This document shows, piece after piece, positions 1 to 10,861 of a DNA stretch of 64,000 bases (positions are counted from its first letter, which is position 1; each line of letters starts with the position of its first letter). Below the pieces are notes generated by a model that was not told the origin of the DNA, did no database searches, and worked only from the letters and a program-made list of their open reading frames with translations. Origin of the DNA: Adiantum capillus-veneris (taxonomy: Eukaryota; Streptophyta; Polypodiopsida; Polypodiales; Pteridaceae); NCBI GenBank assembly GCA_014529385.2, contig CM043943.1:103822355-103886354 (forward strand), read 5' to 3'. The position numbers were made by a program, and so were the translations under genes.

Positions 1-934
1 GCTGCTCCTGCATCCTCTGCAAGGAAACAGCGTCTCAGACCTGTCGATGGAAAGCAAACTCATGGCGCCACTCCTCTGTGCTAACCAGCTCCTGGAGAGC
101 CTGCTGTAACTGCTCCTCCAACCAAGGATTGTCTAGATGCTACTCCTGCATCCTCTGCAAGGAAGCAGCGCCTCGTCTAAGACGCTGCTTCTCTTCTCTC
201 GCTGCAGCCAGGCGAGCCAAAGACTCCTCGAGAAAGAAGCGACTAAGCTGAGCTAGTCCTGAGGCCACTCTGTCAGCAGGAGAATCCTACATGTACAAGC
301 TCTCTATCCAGAGAGCCTCTACTCGCTCTCTAAGTGCAGAGTCCAGCAAGACCCTCTCAAGGATGCGAAGCATCGTGCTCCCCCTCCTCTGTCTATCTGC
401 CACTATGAGGATCACAGGTACAAGATCCGAGAAGGAAGTCCTTGCCAGAATGCCAACTGTCCCACCCAAGTCACAAAAATGGTCACTAGTGTAGAAGCGA
501 TCTATCTGCGATAGATTCACTCCTCCCACTCTGCGGTCAAAACAAGAGAAGGCCAGGCTGTCTGGGGGCCTCACAAAGCTAGAGTGCTGCCACACATCCG
601 AAACCCTCAGAGTCGTACAAAACCTCTCCCAAGCTGCTAGCTCAACTCCATGCACAGTAGCATGGTTAACACCAATCCTGTCAGAAGGGTCCTTCAACAT
701 GTTGATGTCACCTCCTATGCACCACTGCTCTGCCTGCGGCAAAGACTCAACAATCTCTGACCAAAACTCTGCTGGTGCACTCGCCACATTGGGCGCATAT
801 ATGTTAAGAAAGCCCACAAGGCAACCCTGAACCTGCATAGTGATCCATTAAACCCTGCCTGGCAAATAATCCCTCTGTCCACAATGGCCTGCTGCAAAGA
901 ATCCGCAATAGTCATACATACCCCACCCTGGATG
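1..934 (-). pseudogene. LINE ORF2 endonuclease domain, central/C-terminal part (segment 3 of a split LINE)
   Basis: AP-endonuclease-like domain of an L1-type LINE, which nicks the target DNA to prime reverse transcription. The frame at 287-838 shows GFLNIYAPN, then IGGDINM, SCFDRRVGG, SQIDRFY and TSFSDLVPV. These match the ordered EN motifs of plant L1 ORF2, with the usual SDH reading SDL. Just upstream, at 860-934, the piece GGVCMTIADSLQQ lies in another frame, so at least one frameshift is present. Sequence below 287 continues as the linker toward reverse transcriptase, which would lie left of the window. The domain is cut at 934 by the chromovirus at 935-7362 and resumes at 7363. A dead copy. 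Confidence 0.8.
930..934. repeat. Target-site duplication of copy A (GGATG), left; mate at 7363-7367
   Basis: GGATG occurs immediately outside both LTR ends of copy A. Taking one copy of the duplication joins the two halves of the LINE endonuclease domain. Confidence 0.93.
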
Positions 935-1430
935 TGTAACAGACTTGGACACTCCAAGTCAAGAATCGACCGCGACAGCACCAAATAACCACTTCAAAAC
1001 AATTCACAGATCACAATAGATTTGCACTGGCCCGGCGGAGTTCCGTGCCTAGAGATATTGGCCCCAAAGACTGGCACCCCTTTCGGTATTTCTTTTTATA
1101 TTAATCAGATCAAAGTACAAGAGAGTGGTTAGGGTTTCACTCTCGACTCTGCGTCCAGATGCTCTGAGAAGTGAGGCCCTCACCACTAATTTAAAGGTTA
1201 CAAGGGATGCCCAAAAGCAGAGCCCCAAAAGCTTTTAAAATCAAAAGCATCAGTTCTCTCTCTCTCTTAGAGAGTCTTTTCTCTTTTTTATTAAAAAAAG
1301 AAGCATTCGCGTCGCTCATCATTTTCCAAAAACAAAAAAAAAAAATTAATAGCCTCCGCGATTTCCGGAAATTAGGGTTTCTAGCAAAAATTAGGGTTTC
1401 TGCTGTCCGCCACGTCATCACTTTGTGACA
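935..1430 (-). repeat. 3' LTR of chromovirus copy A
   Basis: 496 bp. In the sense (minus) direction it starts TGTCACAAAG and ends GTCTGTTACA. It is shorter than its 5' partner mainly because it holds two AAACCCTA-type boxes (near 1373-1405) instead of four. It contains the conserved block AAATACCGAAAGGGG (sense) found in all LTRs of this superfamily in the window, preceded by an AT-rich AATATAAAAAG that may be the polyadenylation region. Confidence 0.93.
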
Positions 1431-1447
1431 TACCCCCCTCTTGAAAG
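1431..1447 (-). other. Polypurine tract of copy A
   Basis: The sense strand reads CTTTCAAGAGGGGGGTA directly before the 3' LTR. It would prime plus-strand DNA synthesis. Copies B (9695 on) and C (18595 on) have near-identical tracts. Confidence 0.88.
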
Positions 1448-2061
1448 CATTGTAATCGACCGCGATTACGCCTGCAAAACCGACAAAAGCCATAAACCGT
1501 CTTAGCAGACACCGACTGTTAGTACCTACATACTAGGAACACACATCTAGCACATGTACAAAATCGACAGTCACATCACAGGACATCACTAGACATCACA
1601 GGACATCACATGACATTCAACATTCATTCGGATCTTAGACCATTATTTATCGGCAATGTAGCTAGCAATCAGATCTAGGTCCAATCGGGACCTCATCGAT
1701 GTCCGATTGACTAACCTATTGCAACCATGTCTATTCGAGATCAATCAGACCAAAATGCTGCAGTCATTTCGTCTATCAGTTCCTACACTCACAAGAAGTC
1801 AAGAACAAATCAGTATCATAATCAAGATTCCATTTCATAAAGTCATCCAGCAGAATACTGTAAGCTCTCAGTATCCCTGAAGCTCAAAGAGACATCAGTG
1901 ACTTAAGTATCAAAATCGAGGCATCTGTTGACAAAGGAGCGGAGTAACTCCCCTCTTGTGCATCCCACTGCACCAGATCTTCGGCCAAGCTGAGTTTCTG
2001 GGTTCCGTTTGGAGTAGACTATGCTAAACCAAAACATCGAGGTAAAGTTTCACAATCCGAG

Positions 2062-2593
2062 GAGTATCTGCTAGGTCCTCCTCCTCCATCCACTTCGCAT
2101 CAAATGCAGGAAAGTTCTTGAACTAAACCAAGAACCGCCTTCGGACTTTACCTTTCTTCGTATCGTGATGTGCCAAAATCTGTTCAGGAACAAGGATCTC
2201 CTCGTTTTCTTCCACTTCGGGTTGCTCATCAGGCTCCCCATCATCAGGCACATCACCCTTAACAGGGCTCAAGAGACTCACATGCAATGCATTATGAATC
2301 CTCCAAGTATCTGGCAGTTTCAATTGGAAGGAGACATCATTTATCTTGACAGTGATCTGGAAAGGTCCGTAGTATCGCATACTAAGCTTTGGAAAAAGCC
2401 TCTCCTTTCCCTTTTTCTTTCGTAGGCGTGCCTTCTCAAAACGTAAGAGTACCCAATCATCCTCCTTCAATTTCAAGTCGCGACGATGGCGATCCGCTGC
2501 CTTTTTCTGTCGTTCTTGAGACTCCTGCAAAGTCTCGTGAACCTTGGCAAAAGCCGTATCCAAATCTCGCGAATATTCATCCGCTTCAAATTT
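2062..2593 (-). pseudogene. Integrase C-terminal (GPY/F-like) region and chromodomain, copy A
   Basis: The frame at 2123-2563 contains MRYYGPFQI and [16 protein letters not shown], the GPY/F-type module at the end of Ty3 integrases, then [18 protein letters not shown] and, after a stop, [10 protein letters not shown]. The last part is a chromodomain, which in this class directs insertion by binding modified histones. An in-frame stop after RRRFLV breaks the chromodomain. The corresponding part of copy B (10178-10444) reads through that point, so the stop is a private mutation of copy A. Confidence 0.87.
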
Positions 2594-3364
2594 CTAATCT
2601 TTCGTGCTCAGGAAGGATGGAACCTTCGCAGCACTTTCAACAATCTCACATGGCGTCTTCTCCGTCGAAGAGTGTATCGTGTTATTGTAGGCAAATTCCA
2701 CCAAAGGTAAGTTCTTTTCCCATTGAGTCTTCTGATCCAAGATACAAGACTTCAATAAATCTAAAATCACTGAGTTGGCAATCTCAAATTGCTCGTCAGT
2801 CTGCAAGTGGAACGATGACGAGAACTGCAACCGCGTGCCAATGTTCTCCCAAATTGCCTTCCAAAACAAACTCATAAATCTGGGGTCTCTGTCGGAGACA
2901 ATCGTCTCACACGTGCCATGTAATCGGAAAATCATCGTGATCATTTTGTGTTCTCGGGAGATCAAAAAAAATGAAATCCATTTCAATATTCTCCCAGGGG
3001 CGGGTGGGTATGGGTAAACGCTGTAACAATCCCTCTCCCTTATGCCTGTCAAACTTGACCTTCTGGCATACCAAGCAACTGCCCAGAAACTCTTCCACAT
3101 CCTTCTTGAGTCTCCGCCAATAGAAATATCTCTCTACCCCTTTCATGGTGGTAGCAATGCCGCAGTGACCCATAAAAGGTGGACAGTGGCATTCAATCAT
3201 AACCTTTTCCCTCAACGGCTGTGTAACGCACAACATAGTCTTTTTCATCAAGTAGCCTTCTCGAAGGGAGTATCCAGCTACTGTCTCCCCATCCCGTATC
3301 CGTGTAAAATTATCTGCAAAATCTGTATCTGTGGCATACTGATCGACCATATCCTCGAAGCTCT
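2594..3364 (-). pseudogene. Integrase, zinc-binding and catalytic core, copy A
   Basis: The frame covering 2907-3533 carries the N-terminal HHCC module (CPPFMGHCG followed by CLVCQKVKF) and then WENIEMDFI of the core. The core continues in another frame at 2594-3100 with TIVSDRDPRF (second catalytic Asp), FHLQTDEQ (usually TDGQ) and EFAYNNTIHSST. Integrase inserts the cDNA into chromatin. The frame change near 2940-2990, within an A-rich run, inactivates it. Confidence 0.88.
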
Positions 3365-3945
3365 TATGATGTATCGCGGAAATAGCCAGAACCAACGGTT
3401 TCCGAGACAAAGCATCTGCCACCACATTCTTCTGTCCCTGCACATGGACAATCTCGAAGTGGAACTGTGACAAGATGTTCACCCACCGCATCTGCTTTTC
3501 CGAAAGCTGCTTCTGTGACAAGAAGTAGCGCAAACTCTGATGGTCTGTAAAGACAGTAAAATCCGCTCCGAGTAGGTAATGCCGCCACTGAGTAAGAGCA
3601 TGGATAACCGCAAAAGCTCTTTCTCATAGATCTATGTTGTCATCTCCGGCCTAGAGAACAAACGGCTCTCGTAAGCTATGACATGGCCTTCTTGCATCAA
3701 GACCGCACCCAGACTACGACCACAAGCATCACAATAATACTTCAGATGACTTCTGCAAGTCCGGCAAAGTCAAATCTGATCCTGTAGTGAATTTCTCTTT
3801 CAATGTCTGAAACGCAGTCACCTCTGTGGGTCCCCACGAAAAAGGTACTCCTTTCTGTGTCAAGGTATGCCAACGGGATGCAACCTCTGCAACTTTCGTA
3901 TGAACCGCCTGTAGTACGAACACAGTCCCAAGAAGCTTCTAACTT
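3365..3945 (-). pseudogene. RNase H domain, copy A
   Basis: Degrades the RNA of the RNA:DNA hybrid. Visible motifs are ALTQWRHYL, TDHQSLRYFL in the less broken relatives (RYFLSQKQLSEKQMRW here), and VQGQKNVVADALSRKP at the domain end. The segment is spread over several frames (3364-3627, 3729-3954 and the start of 2907-3533), so it is non-functional. The matching RNase H of copy C (18768-19436) is intact over 222 residues. Confidence 0.83.
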
Positions 3946-4690
3946 CATGGACATTCCTCAAATCGTGCCAATAGCAGATAGTCGCTATCTTGGCCGGGTC
4001 CATTTGCACTCCTACTGCTGACACTGTGTCCCAAAAAGTGTATCTCTGGTAGGAAAAATTCAATTTTCTTTGCATTAATCACTAGTGTGTGATCTCGTAA
4101 TGCCTGAAAGACTTGAAGCAGATGATCTCTGTGTTCTGCCTCATTCTTGGAGAAAACAATGATGTCGTCAAAGAAAGTGCCAACAAATAGCCTGTACTCT
4201 CGAAAAATTGTGTCCATCATCCGGTTAAATGTCGTAGGAGCATTGGTTAAGCCAAAAGGCATCACCAAAAACTCAAATAACCCAAAAGTCATCCGAAAAG
4301 CTGTCTTGTAGACATCTCCTGGCGCTATCCTGATCTGATGATATCCACTCTTCAAGTCAATCCTGCTAAAGCACGAGGATCCCTGTAACTTGTCGAGTAT
4401 ATCATCGATCCTAAGAATCGGAAATCTGCTCTTGATGGTGATTTCGTTGAGAGTGCTATAATCGATGCACATTCTCCAAGATCCGTCTTTCTTCAAAAAC
4501 CAACAACACTGGAGAGCAATACGGTGAAGTACTAGGCTGGACAAGACCCTTTTCCAAGAGGTCTTTCACTTGGTTCATAATCTTTTCATTCTGTACTCGG
4601 CTCACACGATAAGGTGGCCGATTCGGTGGCGTGCTTCCAGATATCAAATCAATGGTATGATCTTCAGGCCCTCTCAAAAGCAATCGGCAT
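3946..4690 (-). pseudogene. Reverse transcriptase, copy A
   Basis: The frame at 3945-4544 holds most of the fingers and palm: [53 protein letters not shown] and the catalytic FFDDIIVFS (F-x-D-D form of YxDD). The preceding 4456-4683 frame gives PPYRVSRVQNEKIM and LVQPSTSPYCSP. The two overlap in different frames, so one indel separates them near 4480-4540. RT domain order and sequence are typical of Ty3/gypsy. Confidence 0.92.
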
Positions 4691-4867
4691 CAGCGTGGAG
4701 AAAAAATCTTGGCGTTCTTTTCTTCAGGTCAAAACATATTCAACCTTTATCCATCGTTCAGTTCTCCCAAAAGAATGAGTAAGAAAACTGAAGTTCATCA
4801 AGTACAATCTCTAAGCCCTTCATTTATCAAAGTCGCTTTCTCGGCCCGGAAGTCAAACCACGGCGTA

Positions 4868-5130
4868 GTTCTTGTGGTACCAAGGGATCCTGAGTAGAAC
4901 GTCACTCGCGTGCCTTGAACACCCCTGTCATTGCAAACGAAGTTTGCCAATGCTCGGTGTAATGGCAACATCCCATCCGGGTGCTAGTCGAACTACCTCC
5001 GCCTGTGGCGCCAGTCTGTCGGGCGTAATTCCAAATCGAGCCGCCAATTCCAAGTGAAAAGAAGTTGGCCTTGCCTCCTTCAAAAGGGCTTCCTGATCCT
5101 TCACTTTGCCCCAAAAAGCGGCAAAGTTTG
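4868..5130 (-). pseudogene. Retropepsin-like protease and linker, copy A
   Basis: The stretch WGKVKDQEALL, then LELAARFGITPDRL, aligns with the protease of copy C at 23752-24036, where the active-site region reads FFDGGAKANFI. In copy A the catalytic Asp-x-Gly region is degraded to LLKEARPTSF, so the protease is dead. Downstream, IPWYHKN marks the linker to reverse transcriptase. Confidence 0.7.
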
Positions 5131-6758
5131 TACTTTCATTCATTAGATTCCGTGCAGGTCCCACGCCATGTGGTATCAGTTCTGCTTTTCCATCTGCCTT
5201 TTCTGCCACATTCCTCAGCTGCTCTCGAAATCTCAGACCTGTCGTCATCTTTATCATTCTGTTCTTTCTCTCCCTTTTTAGGGCACTTCGCGGAGATATG
5301 TCCATGTTCCCCGCATCCAAAGCACTTCCCCTCTCTGATGAAGCGAGCTCTCTCCTCAAGAGTAAAGCTTGGGTCGTGCATCCTTTTTCTCTGGTTTGCT
5401 CTTTTTCTTTCTACTTTCATTCCCAGAAGTCTGTTCGGCTCGTTGTGTCATGGCCTCATCTGTGGGGTACGTCAGACTGCCAGAGTGAATGGCAAAGCCC
5501 CGCTTCGCATGACTCATCAACTCCTGAATAGAAGCTGACTTCTGTTCCAAGCAGTGGTCTCGGATCTCTGTAGGTAGACCCAAGGTAAACCGCTCAATCT
5601 GTTCTCTGAACGAGATCTTCTTGAATGAAGAGGCGGGTAGAAAAGAGCTCCAAAATCTTTCACAGTAAGAATTCACTGTATCGCTCTTGGTCATCCGGAG
5701 ATGGTTCCAAGCAGCTCGTATATCTCACTCAAACTCTTGAGTCAACCAAGAAGAAATAAAAAGCCTCTTGAATTTCAGCCATGTAACTGGCATAGTCTTG
5801 CTTAATAGAAGCGTGGACCACCAAGTGCGAGCATTCCCCTTAAAATAAGAGGCAGCTCTCCGAATCTTGGAGTGCTCTGAATAGCGTCCTCCTGCGAAAG
5901 CGAATGTCAAACTGTTGTATAAAAGACAAAGCCTTCGAAGCATCTGAGTATCCTGGAAAAGTATCAAACTTGATCGAGTGGTCACCTTCCTTAAACTCTC
6001 GGACTTTCTTGCTTTTATCTTCGAGAAAGTCATACTGGTTAGCTTTGTTAAAAAAATTCTTCTTGTTCGCATAAAAGTTTCCGTCATCGGAATCTGAGCT
6101 GTCTGTAGACGAGTCCTTGGTAGAACTGTCAGTCTCTGGGTGAGATGTAGCCTTCTTTGCCTTTTTCTTGCCCTTTCCGAGTGTTTCTTGCTTCGCTTTT
6201 TTGCTTTTCTTGTCTTCTTCGCTCGAGTCTGAAGAGCTAGAAGAACTGTCAGAAGAAGAAGAAGAAGAACTGGGTACTCCTTCAAATCGAACACGCTTCT
6301 TCTGTTTCTTTGCCTTGTCAAATGTCCACCGATGACCCAAATATCCCGGGAAGTCAGTGCCTTTCTTCTGCTTTTTGCCGTGCTTTTTGCCTTTCTTTTG
6401 CACGTCGAAAAGCTGAGCAATCCGTGCATCAACCACGTTCTCCAGTTCCTTCTCCGTATATTTTCTTGGAGGCAGAAGGTTTCTTGAGAGCGGGTTTCGG
6501 GAGTGGTGTTGTGGTTCTCTGCCACTCCATCTGTACCTCTTCCAAAGAGGTCTAGTTCATATATTTTTCCATCTTCGGGTCCTTGGCAAAATCGAGCATC
6601 ATCTTTGTTGCATCGCCGATCAACTGGCGACGCTCCATCTCTCGCCGCTCCGCCTAAGTAGGCCAAGGCAGGCCATACTCTCTACCGGAATCTTCGTTGT
6701 GATCCCTGCCCGCATCTCCAAATGCAGAGGGAGTCGACTGATCATTGCCTGAAGCCAT
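5131..6758 (-). pseudogene. Gag polyprotein, copy A
   Basis: The start is placed at the ATG at 6758 (MASGNDQSTPSAF), about 60 bp inside the primer site. In order: an N-terminal part with lysine- and serine/aspartate-rich repeats (6240-6290 region, SDSSSSSSDSSEED), the conserved capsid-type domain with FIQQFDI, ARTWWSTLLL, SSWLTQEFE and RFTLGLPTEI, then a CCHC zinc knuckle CFGCGEHGHISAKC at about 5279-5323 for RNA binding. Frames shift several times (5725-6666, 5840-6436, 5356-5694, 5136-5420), so no full Gag can be made. Confidence 0.9.
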
Positions 6759-6819
6759 AGGTGCCGCGGGGAAAAAAAAAATCGGGGATCAGATTTCCCG
6801 TAGAAGAGAAATCGGCCGT

Positions 6820-6831
6820 GCTCTGATACCA
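6820..6831 (-). other. Primer binding site, copy A
   Basis: The sense strand TGGTATCAGAGC lies one base after the 5' LTR. It is the standard plant primer site complementary to the 3' end of initiator Met-tRNA. Confidence 0.95.
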
Positions 6832-6832
6832 C

Positions 6833-7362
6833 TGTAACAGACTTGGACACTCCAAGTCAAGAATCGACCGCAATAGCACCAAATAACCACTTCAAAACAA
6901 TTCACAGATCACAATAGATTTGCACTGGCCCGGCAGAGTTCCGTGCCTAGAGATATTGGCCCCAAAGACTGGCGCCCCTTTTGGTATTTCTTTTTATATT
7001 AATCAGATCAAAGTACAAGAGAGTGGTTAGGGTTTCACTCTCGACTCTGCGTCCAGATGCTCTGAGAAGTGAGGCCCTCACCACTAATTTAAAGGTTACA
7101 AGGGATGCCCAAAAGCAGAGCCCCAAAAAGCTTTTAAAATAAAAAGCATCAGTTCTCTCTCTCTCTTAGAGAGTCTTTTCTCTTTTTTATAAAAAAAAGC
7201 AACATTCGCGTCGCTCATCATTTTCCAAAAAAAAAAAAATTTAATAGCCTCCGCGATTTCCGGAAATTAGGGTTTCTGGCAAAAATTAGGGTTTGCAGGA
7301 ATTTTAGGGTTTTTGGCAGAAATTAGGGTTTCTGCTGTCCGCCACGTCATCACTTTGTGACA
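6833..7362 (-). repeat. 5' LTR of chromovirus copy A
   Basis: 530 bp, TGTCACAAAG...GTCTGTTACA in the sense direction. Four AAACCCTA-type boxes lie at about 7262-7343, in what should be U3, two more than in its 3' partner. A further AAACCCTA sits near 7025-7035. It carries the same AATATAAAAAG and AAATACCGAAAGGGG block as the 3' LTR. Confidence 0.93.
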
Positions 7363-7555
7363 GGATGCCTCCAGGTCCAAAAGCTAGAGTGACCACAACG
7401 TCTAATTCGGCTCTCACACAGATGATGCTCCTGTAGCATAAGGAGATCAATCTCTCCTCCCACAAGGCAAAGCTGAAGCTCCTGACGTAGTCGGCCCCTC
7501 TGACGCTGAAACTAGGGCCACCTAGTCCCTACACGTTCCATGAGACGATCCTCAT
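7363..7555 (-). pseudogene. LINE ORF2 start and N-terminal endonuclease (segment 2 of the split LINE)
   Basis: The ATG at 7555 opens MRIVSWNV, the classic beginning of plant L1 ORF2 (MRIVSWNVRGLG); here a TAG replaces the residue before GLGGP. After a frame change comes GEIDLLMLQEHHL, the second EN motif. The segment ends at 7363, where copy A interrupts it, and the domain resumes at 934. The ATG overlaps the stop of the upstream frame as ATGA. Confidence 0.82.
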
Positions 7556-8259
7556 GGGGAGCGAGAAAGAACAGATGCTGCCGCAACAGCTAAACGTGCT
7601 ATCTTCGAGGCTGGCTTGGATGGGGAGTATTCCGCATTCGAGCGTCCTCTAGATAGGCGTGACTGCGCCCAAGTAGCCCGAGCCATACGTAAAGCAACCT
7701 CCTTTGTCCAGGAGTCCTCATGAATGTATACATAGCATGGCAAGCACTGAGTATCAGCAAAGAAGTGAACCACAATGTGTCTACATCCTGCTGCATCTGG
7801 GGGAGTCACCGCAAACTTGGCCAATGGCCATAGAGTCAAAAGCATGTCTGTAACTCCTAGGTATCCCATGTGGTGAGAGAACTCTAGGGCCTGTGTATGC
7901 AGCCACTCCAACACTGAGTCAAGGGTCCACTCAGTCTGGTCCCTGCCGCAAAGAGGAAAAGATAAGCAGTTCAAGGCCTCTATCCCCCTGGCTGCAAGGA
8001 AGAGCACATGAACCCTGAAGCAGGCTGCCTCAAGGTCTGATGAAGAGTCGCCGAGAGAGCGTGTAAAGTCGTAGGCAAAGAAGTCCCATCGGCGCTGAAT
8101 GTCAAAGCTCGTCAGACCTCGAGAAACTGCTACAAAGGGAGACGTCTATACCTATAAAGGGGGTCGCAAGAAAGGCTGTCCCTCTCTCACCAAGCGACTC
8201 ATGGCAAAGGCGCTGCCAAGAGATCTCCTAGGAGCCGGAGATGGCCTTGCCCCCTAAGT

Positions 8260-8440
8260 CGACTGTGGAACTGGAGCGGGAGGGAGGGGTGAAGGAGAAA
8301 GGGGAGGTGGGGGAGAAGAGGGGCGGCGGGGACCGGAAAAGGTAGAGGGGCGAGGGGGAGAGGCGGCGGGAACAGGAGGCGGGGGGGAGGCTGATGAGGA
8401 GGGGGGGAACTCGGGGGGGGGAGGGGCTGTCGAGGGTGAA
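8260..8440. repeat. G-rich tract (plus strand) in LINE ORF1
   Basis: Repeated runs of GGGG and GGAGG on the plus strand. On the sense strand of the LINE they encode a proline-rich linker (PPPSSPPPHQPPPR). The run density would allow G-quadruplexes on the antisense strand. Confidence 0.7.
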
Positions 8441-9141
8441 GCTGAGGTGGGGGCTGGAGCAGGGACCTCGTCCTGCTCAAGTGGACCGAATTGGTTTCCC
8501 GTGGGAACCCATTGCTGTTGGGAAGACGCCTGAGGATCACTCTGAGTGTCAGGCTGTCGTTGTGGCCCCTACCGGCGTCGACCACGAACCTACTATCATC
8601 CCTCCTCCAATGGAGCCCCTGCGTCTCTGCATGTGGCTGCTAGCCAGCCCTTGCAGGCTGGGGCTGAGTCTGTGGTGTAGGTCGGGGCCTCCTCTATGGG
8701 CAGGCCTTCGCAAGATGGCCCATCTGTCGACAAATGAAGCACTGGTTTGGGAGGCCCGAATACTCCACGCTCTGTCTAAACCAACCCCCACTCATTTTGA
8801 GGAGGGAGGATGACCTTCGGGAGAGTGTGAGTATCCCTAACCAAAACGCGAACTGAGGGAATGCTGGGCGCCTTGGCAGCTACCGAGGTTGTGTGCGAGG
8901 TGTCTCCAAGACAGTCCTAATCACTGAGCCTATCCTAAACAAAAGTGGTAGGTACTCCCTCCGCAAACCAAGAAAGCAGACGGAGATGGGAATGTCTGCC
9001 TTCTCTACCAACAGATTTGAAGCAGGGCCAAAACCATGTCTCCACTGTCGAAAGTGGGCTCGAACTGCTCGGATGGTGAAGGGGCTCATGGCGATGACCT
9101 TGGACGCCATCTCGGAGGTCTCAAACCGATCTAATAGTAGC

Positions 9142-9146
9142 CTCGT
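9142..9146. repeat. Target-site duplication of copy B (CTCGT), left; mate at 15560-15564
   Basis: Exact 5-bp match outside both LTR ends. The sequences on either side are two parts of the LINE ORF1 N-terminal domain. Confidence 0.93.
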
Positions 9147-9694
9147 TGTAACAGACTTGGACACTCCAAGTCAAGAATCGACCGCGACAGCATCAAATAA
9201 CCACTTCAAAACAATTCACAGATCACAATAGATTTGCACTCGCCCGGCGGAGTTCCGTGCCTAGAGATATTGGCCCCAAAGACGGGCGCCCCTTCCGGTA
9301 TTTCTTTTTATATTAATCAGTTCAAAGTACAAGAGAGTGGGTCGGGATTCACTCTCAGACTCTGTGTCCAGATGCTCTGAGAAGTGAGGCCCTCACCACT
9401 AATTTAAAGGTTACAAGGGATGCCCAAAAGCAGCGCCCCAAGAGCTTTAAATAAAAAACAATTGCTCTCTCTCTCTCATAGAGAGTCAAACTTGAAAGCA
9501 AAAGCATTCTCTCTCTTTCTCATTGCGTAGAGAAAAAGCAAAATTTGCGTCGCTCATCAAAAAAAATTTAAAAAAATTAGCCTCCACGATTTTCGGAAAT
9601 TAGGGTTTCTGGTGAAATTAGGGTTTGCAGGAATTTTAGGGTTTTGGGCAGAAATTAGGGTTTTTGCTGTCCGCCACGTCATCACTTTGTGACA
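9147..9694 (-). repeat. 3' LTR of chromovirus copy B
   Basis: 548 bp with TG...CA ends. Four AAACCCTA-type boxes lie at about 9599-9665. Polypurine sequence CTTTCAAGAGGGGGGAA (sense) follows at 9695-9711. Confidence 0.92.
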
Positions 9695-10177
9695 TTCCCC
9701 CCTCTTGAAAGCATTGTAATCGACCCCGATTACGCCTGCAAAACCGACAATAGCCATAAACCGTCTTAGCAGACACTGACTATTAGTACCTACGTACTAG
9801 GAACACACATCTAGCACATGTACAAAATCGACAGTCACATCACACGACATCACAGGACATCACCAGACATCACAGGACATTCAACATTCATTCGGATCTT
9901 AGACCATGATTTATCGGCAATGTAGCTAGCAATCACATCTAGGTCCAATCGGGACCTCATCGATGTCCGATTGGCTAACCCCTATTGCAACCATGTCTAT
10001 TCGAGATCAAGTAGACCAAAATGCTGCAGTCATTTCGTCTATCAGTTCCTGCACTCACAAGAAGTCAAGAACAAATCAGTATCATAATCAGGAATTCCAT
10101 TTCATAAAGTCATCCAGCAAACTACTGTAAGCTCTCAGTATCCCTGAAGCTCAAAGAGACATCAGTGACTTTAAGTA

Positions 10178-10861
10178 TCAAAATCGAGGCATCTGTTGAC
10201 AAAGGAGTGGCGTGACTCCCCTCTTGTGCATCCCACTGCACCAGATCTCCGGCCAAGCTGAATTTTTGGGTTCCGTTTGGAGTAGACTATGCCAAACCAA
10301 AACATCGAGGTAAAGTTTCACAATCCGAGGAGTATCTGCTAGGTCCTCCTCCATCCACTTCGCATCAAATGCAGGAAAGTTCTTGAACTTAACCAAGAAC
10401 CGCCTTCGGACTTTACCTTTAGTCTTCGTATCCTTATGTGCCAAATCTGTTCAGGAACAAGGATCTCCTCGTTTTCTTCCACTTCGGGTTGCTCATCAGG
10501 CTCCCCATCATCAAGCACATCACCCTTAACAGGTTTCAAGAGTCTCACATGCAATGCATTGTGAATCCTCCAAGTATCTGGCAGTTTCAATCGGAAAGAG
10601 ACATCATTTATCTTTTCAGTAATCTGGAAAGGTCCGTAGTATCGCATACTAAGCTTTGGAAAAAGCCTCTCCTTTCCCTTTTTTCTTTCTTAGGCGTGCC
10701 TTCTCAAAACGTAAGAGCACCCAATCATCCTCCTTCAGTTTCAAGTTGCTACGATGGCGATCCGCTGCCTTTTTCTGTCGTTCTTGAGACTTCTGCAAAG
10801 TCTCGCGAACCTTGGCAAAAGCTGTATCCAAATCTTGCGAATATTCATCCGCTTCAAATAT
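10178..10861 (-). pseudogene. Integrase C-terminus and chromodomain, copy B
   Basis: The frame at 10339-10647 carries MRYYGPFQI and [16 protein letters not shown]. The 10178-10444 frame carries [22 protein letters not shown] then [11 protein letters not shown], an open chromodomain with the aromatic and acidic positions expected of the fold. It is separated from the integrase by frame changes near 10430 and 10650. This is the best-preserved chromodomain in the window. Confidence 0.86.

Larger units (their letters stand above)
935..7362 (-). mobile_element. Full-length Ty3/gypsy chromovirus, copy A
   Basis: Complete LTR retrotransposon of 6.4 kb on the minus strand. Two LTRs (935-1430 and 6833-7362) have TG...CA ends. 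A primer site matching initiator Met-tRNA abuts the 5' LTR, and a purine tract abuts the 3' LTR. The target duplication GGATG is seen at 930-934 and 7363-7367. Domain order in the sense direction is gag, protease, reverse transcriptase, RNase H, integrase, chromodomain, which is diagnostic of chromoviruses. Every coding domain carries frameshifts or stops, so the copy is non-autonomous. The insertion split a LINE endonuclease domain. Copy B at 9147-15559 is closely related. Confidence 0.95.
7552..9146 (-). pseudogene. LINE ORF1, middle and C-terminal part
   Basis: ORF1 of plant L1 elements encodes an RNA-binding Gag-like protein. From the 5' side: 8880-9140 gives RFETSEMASKVIAMSPFTIRA, which I read as the second half of a DUF4283-like domain; about 8700-8745 gives a CCHC knuckle CFICRQMGHLAKACP followed by a stop; 8199-8585 is strongly proline-rich; 7552-8007 is a continuous 151-residue frame ending in TGA. 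Frames do not join, so it is a pseudogene. The left end touches ORF2 by ATGA. The right end at 9146 is cut by chromovirus copy B, and the N-terminal part lies beyond 15559. Confidence 0.75.

Noticed and set aside
2389-3470. Plus-strand frames of 140-160 codons opposite integrase
   Set aside because: They lie antisense to clear integrase and chromodomain motifs, and corresponding shadows recur at 10438-11145.
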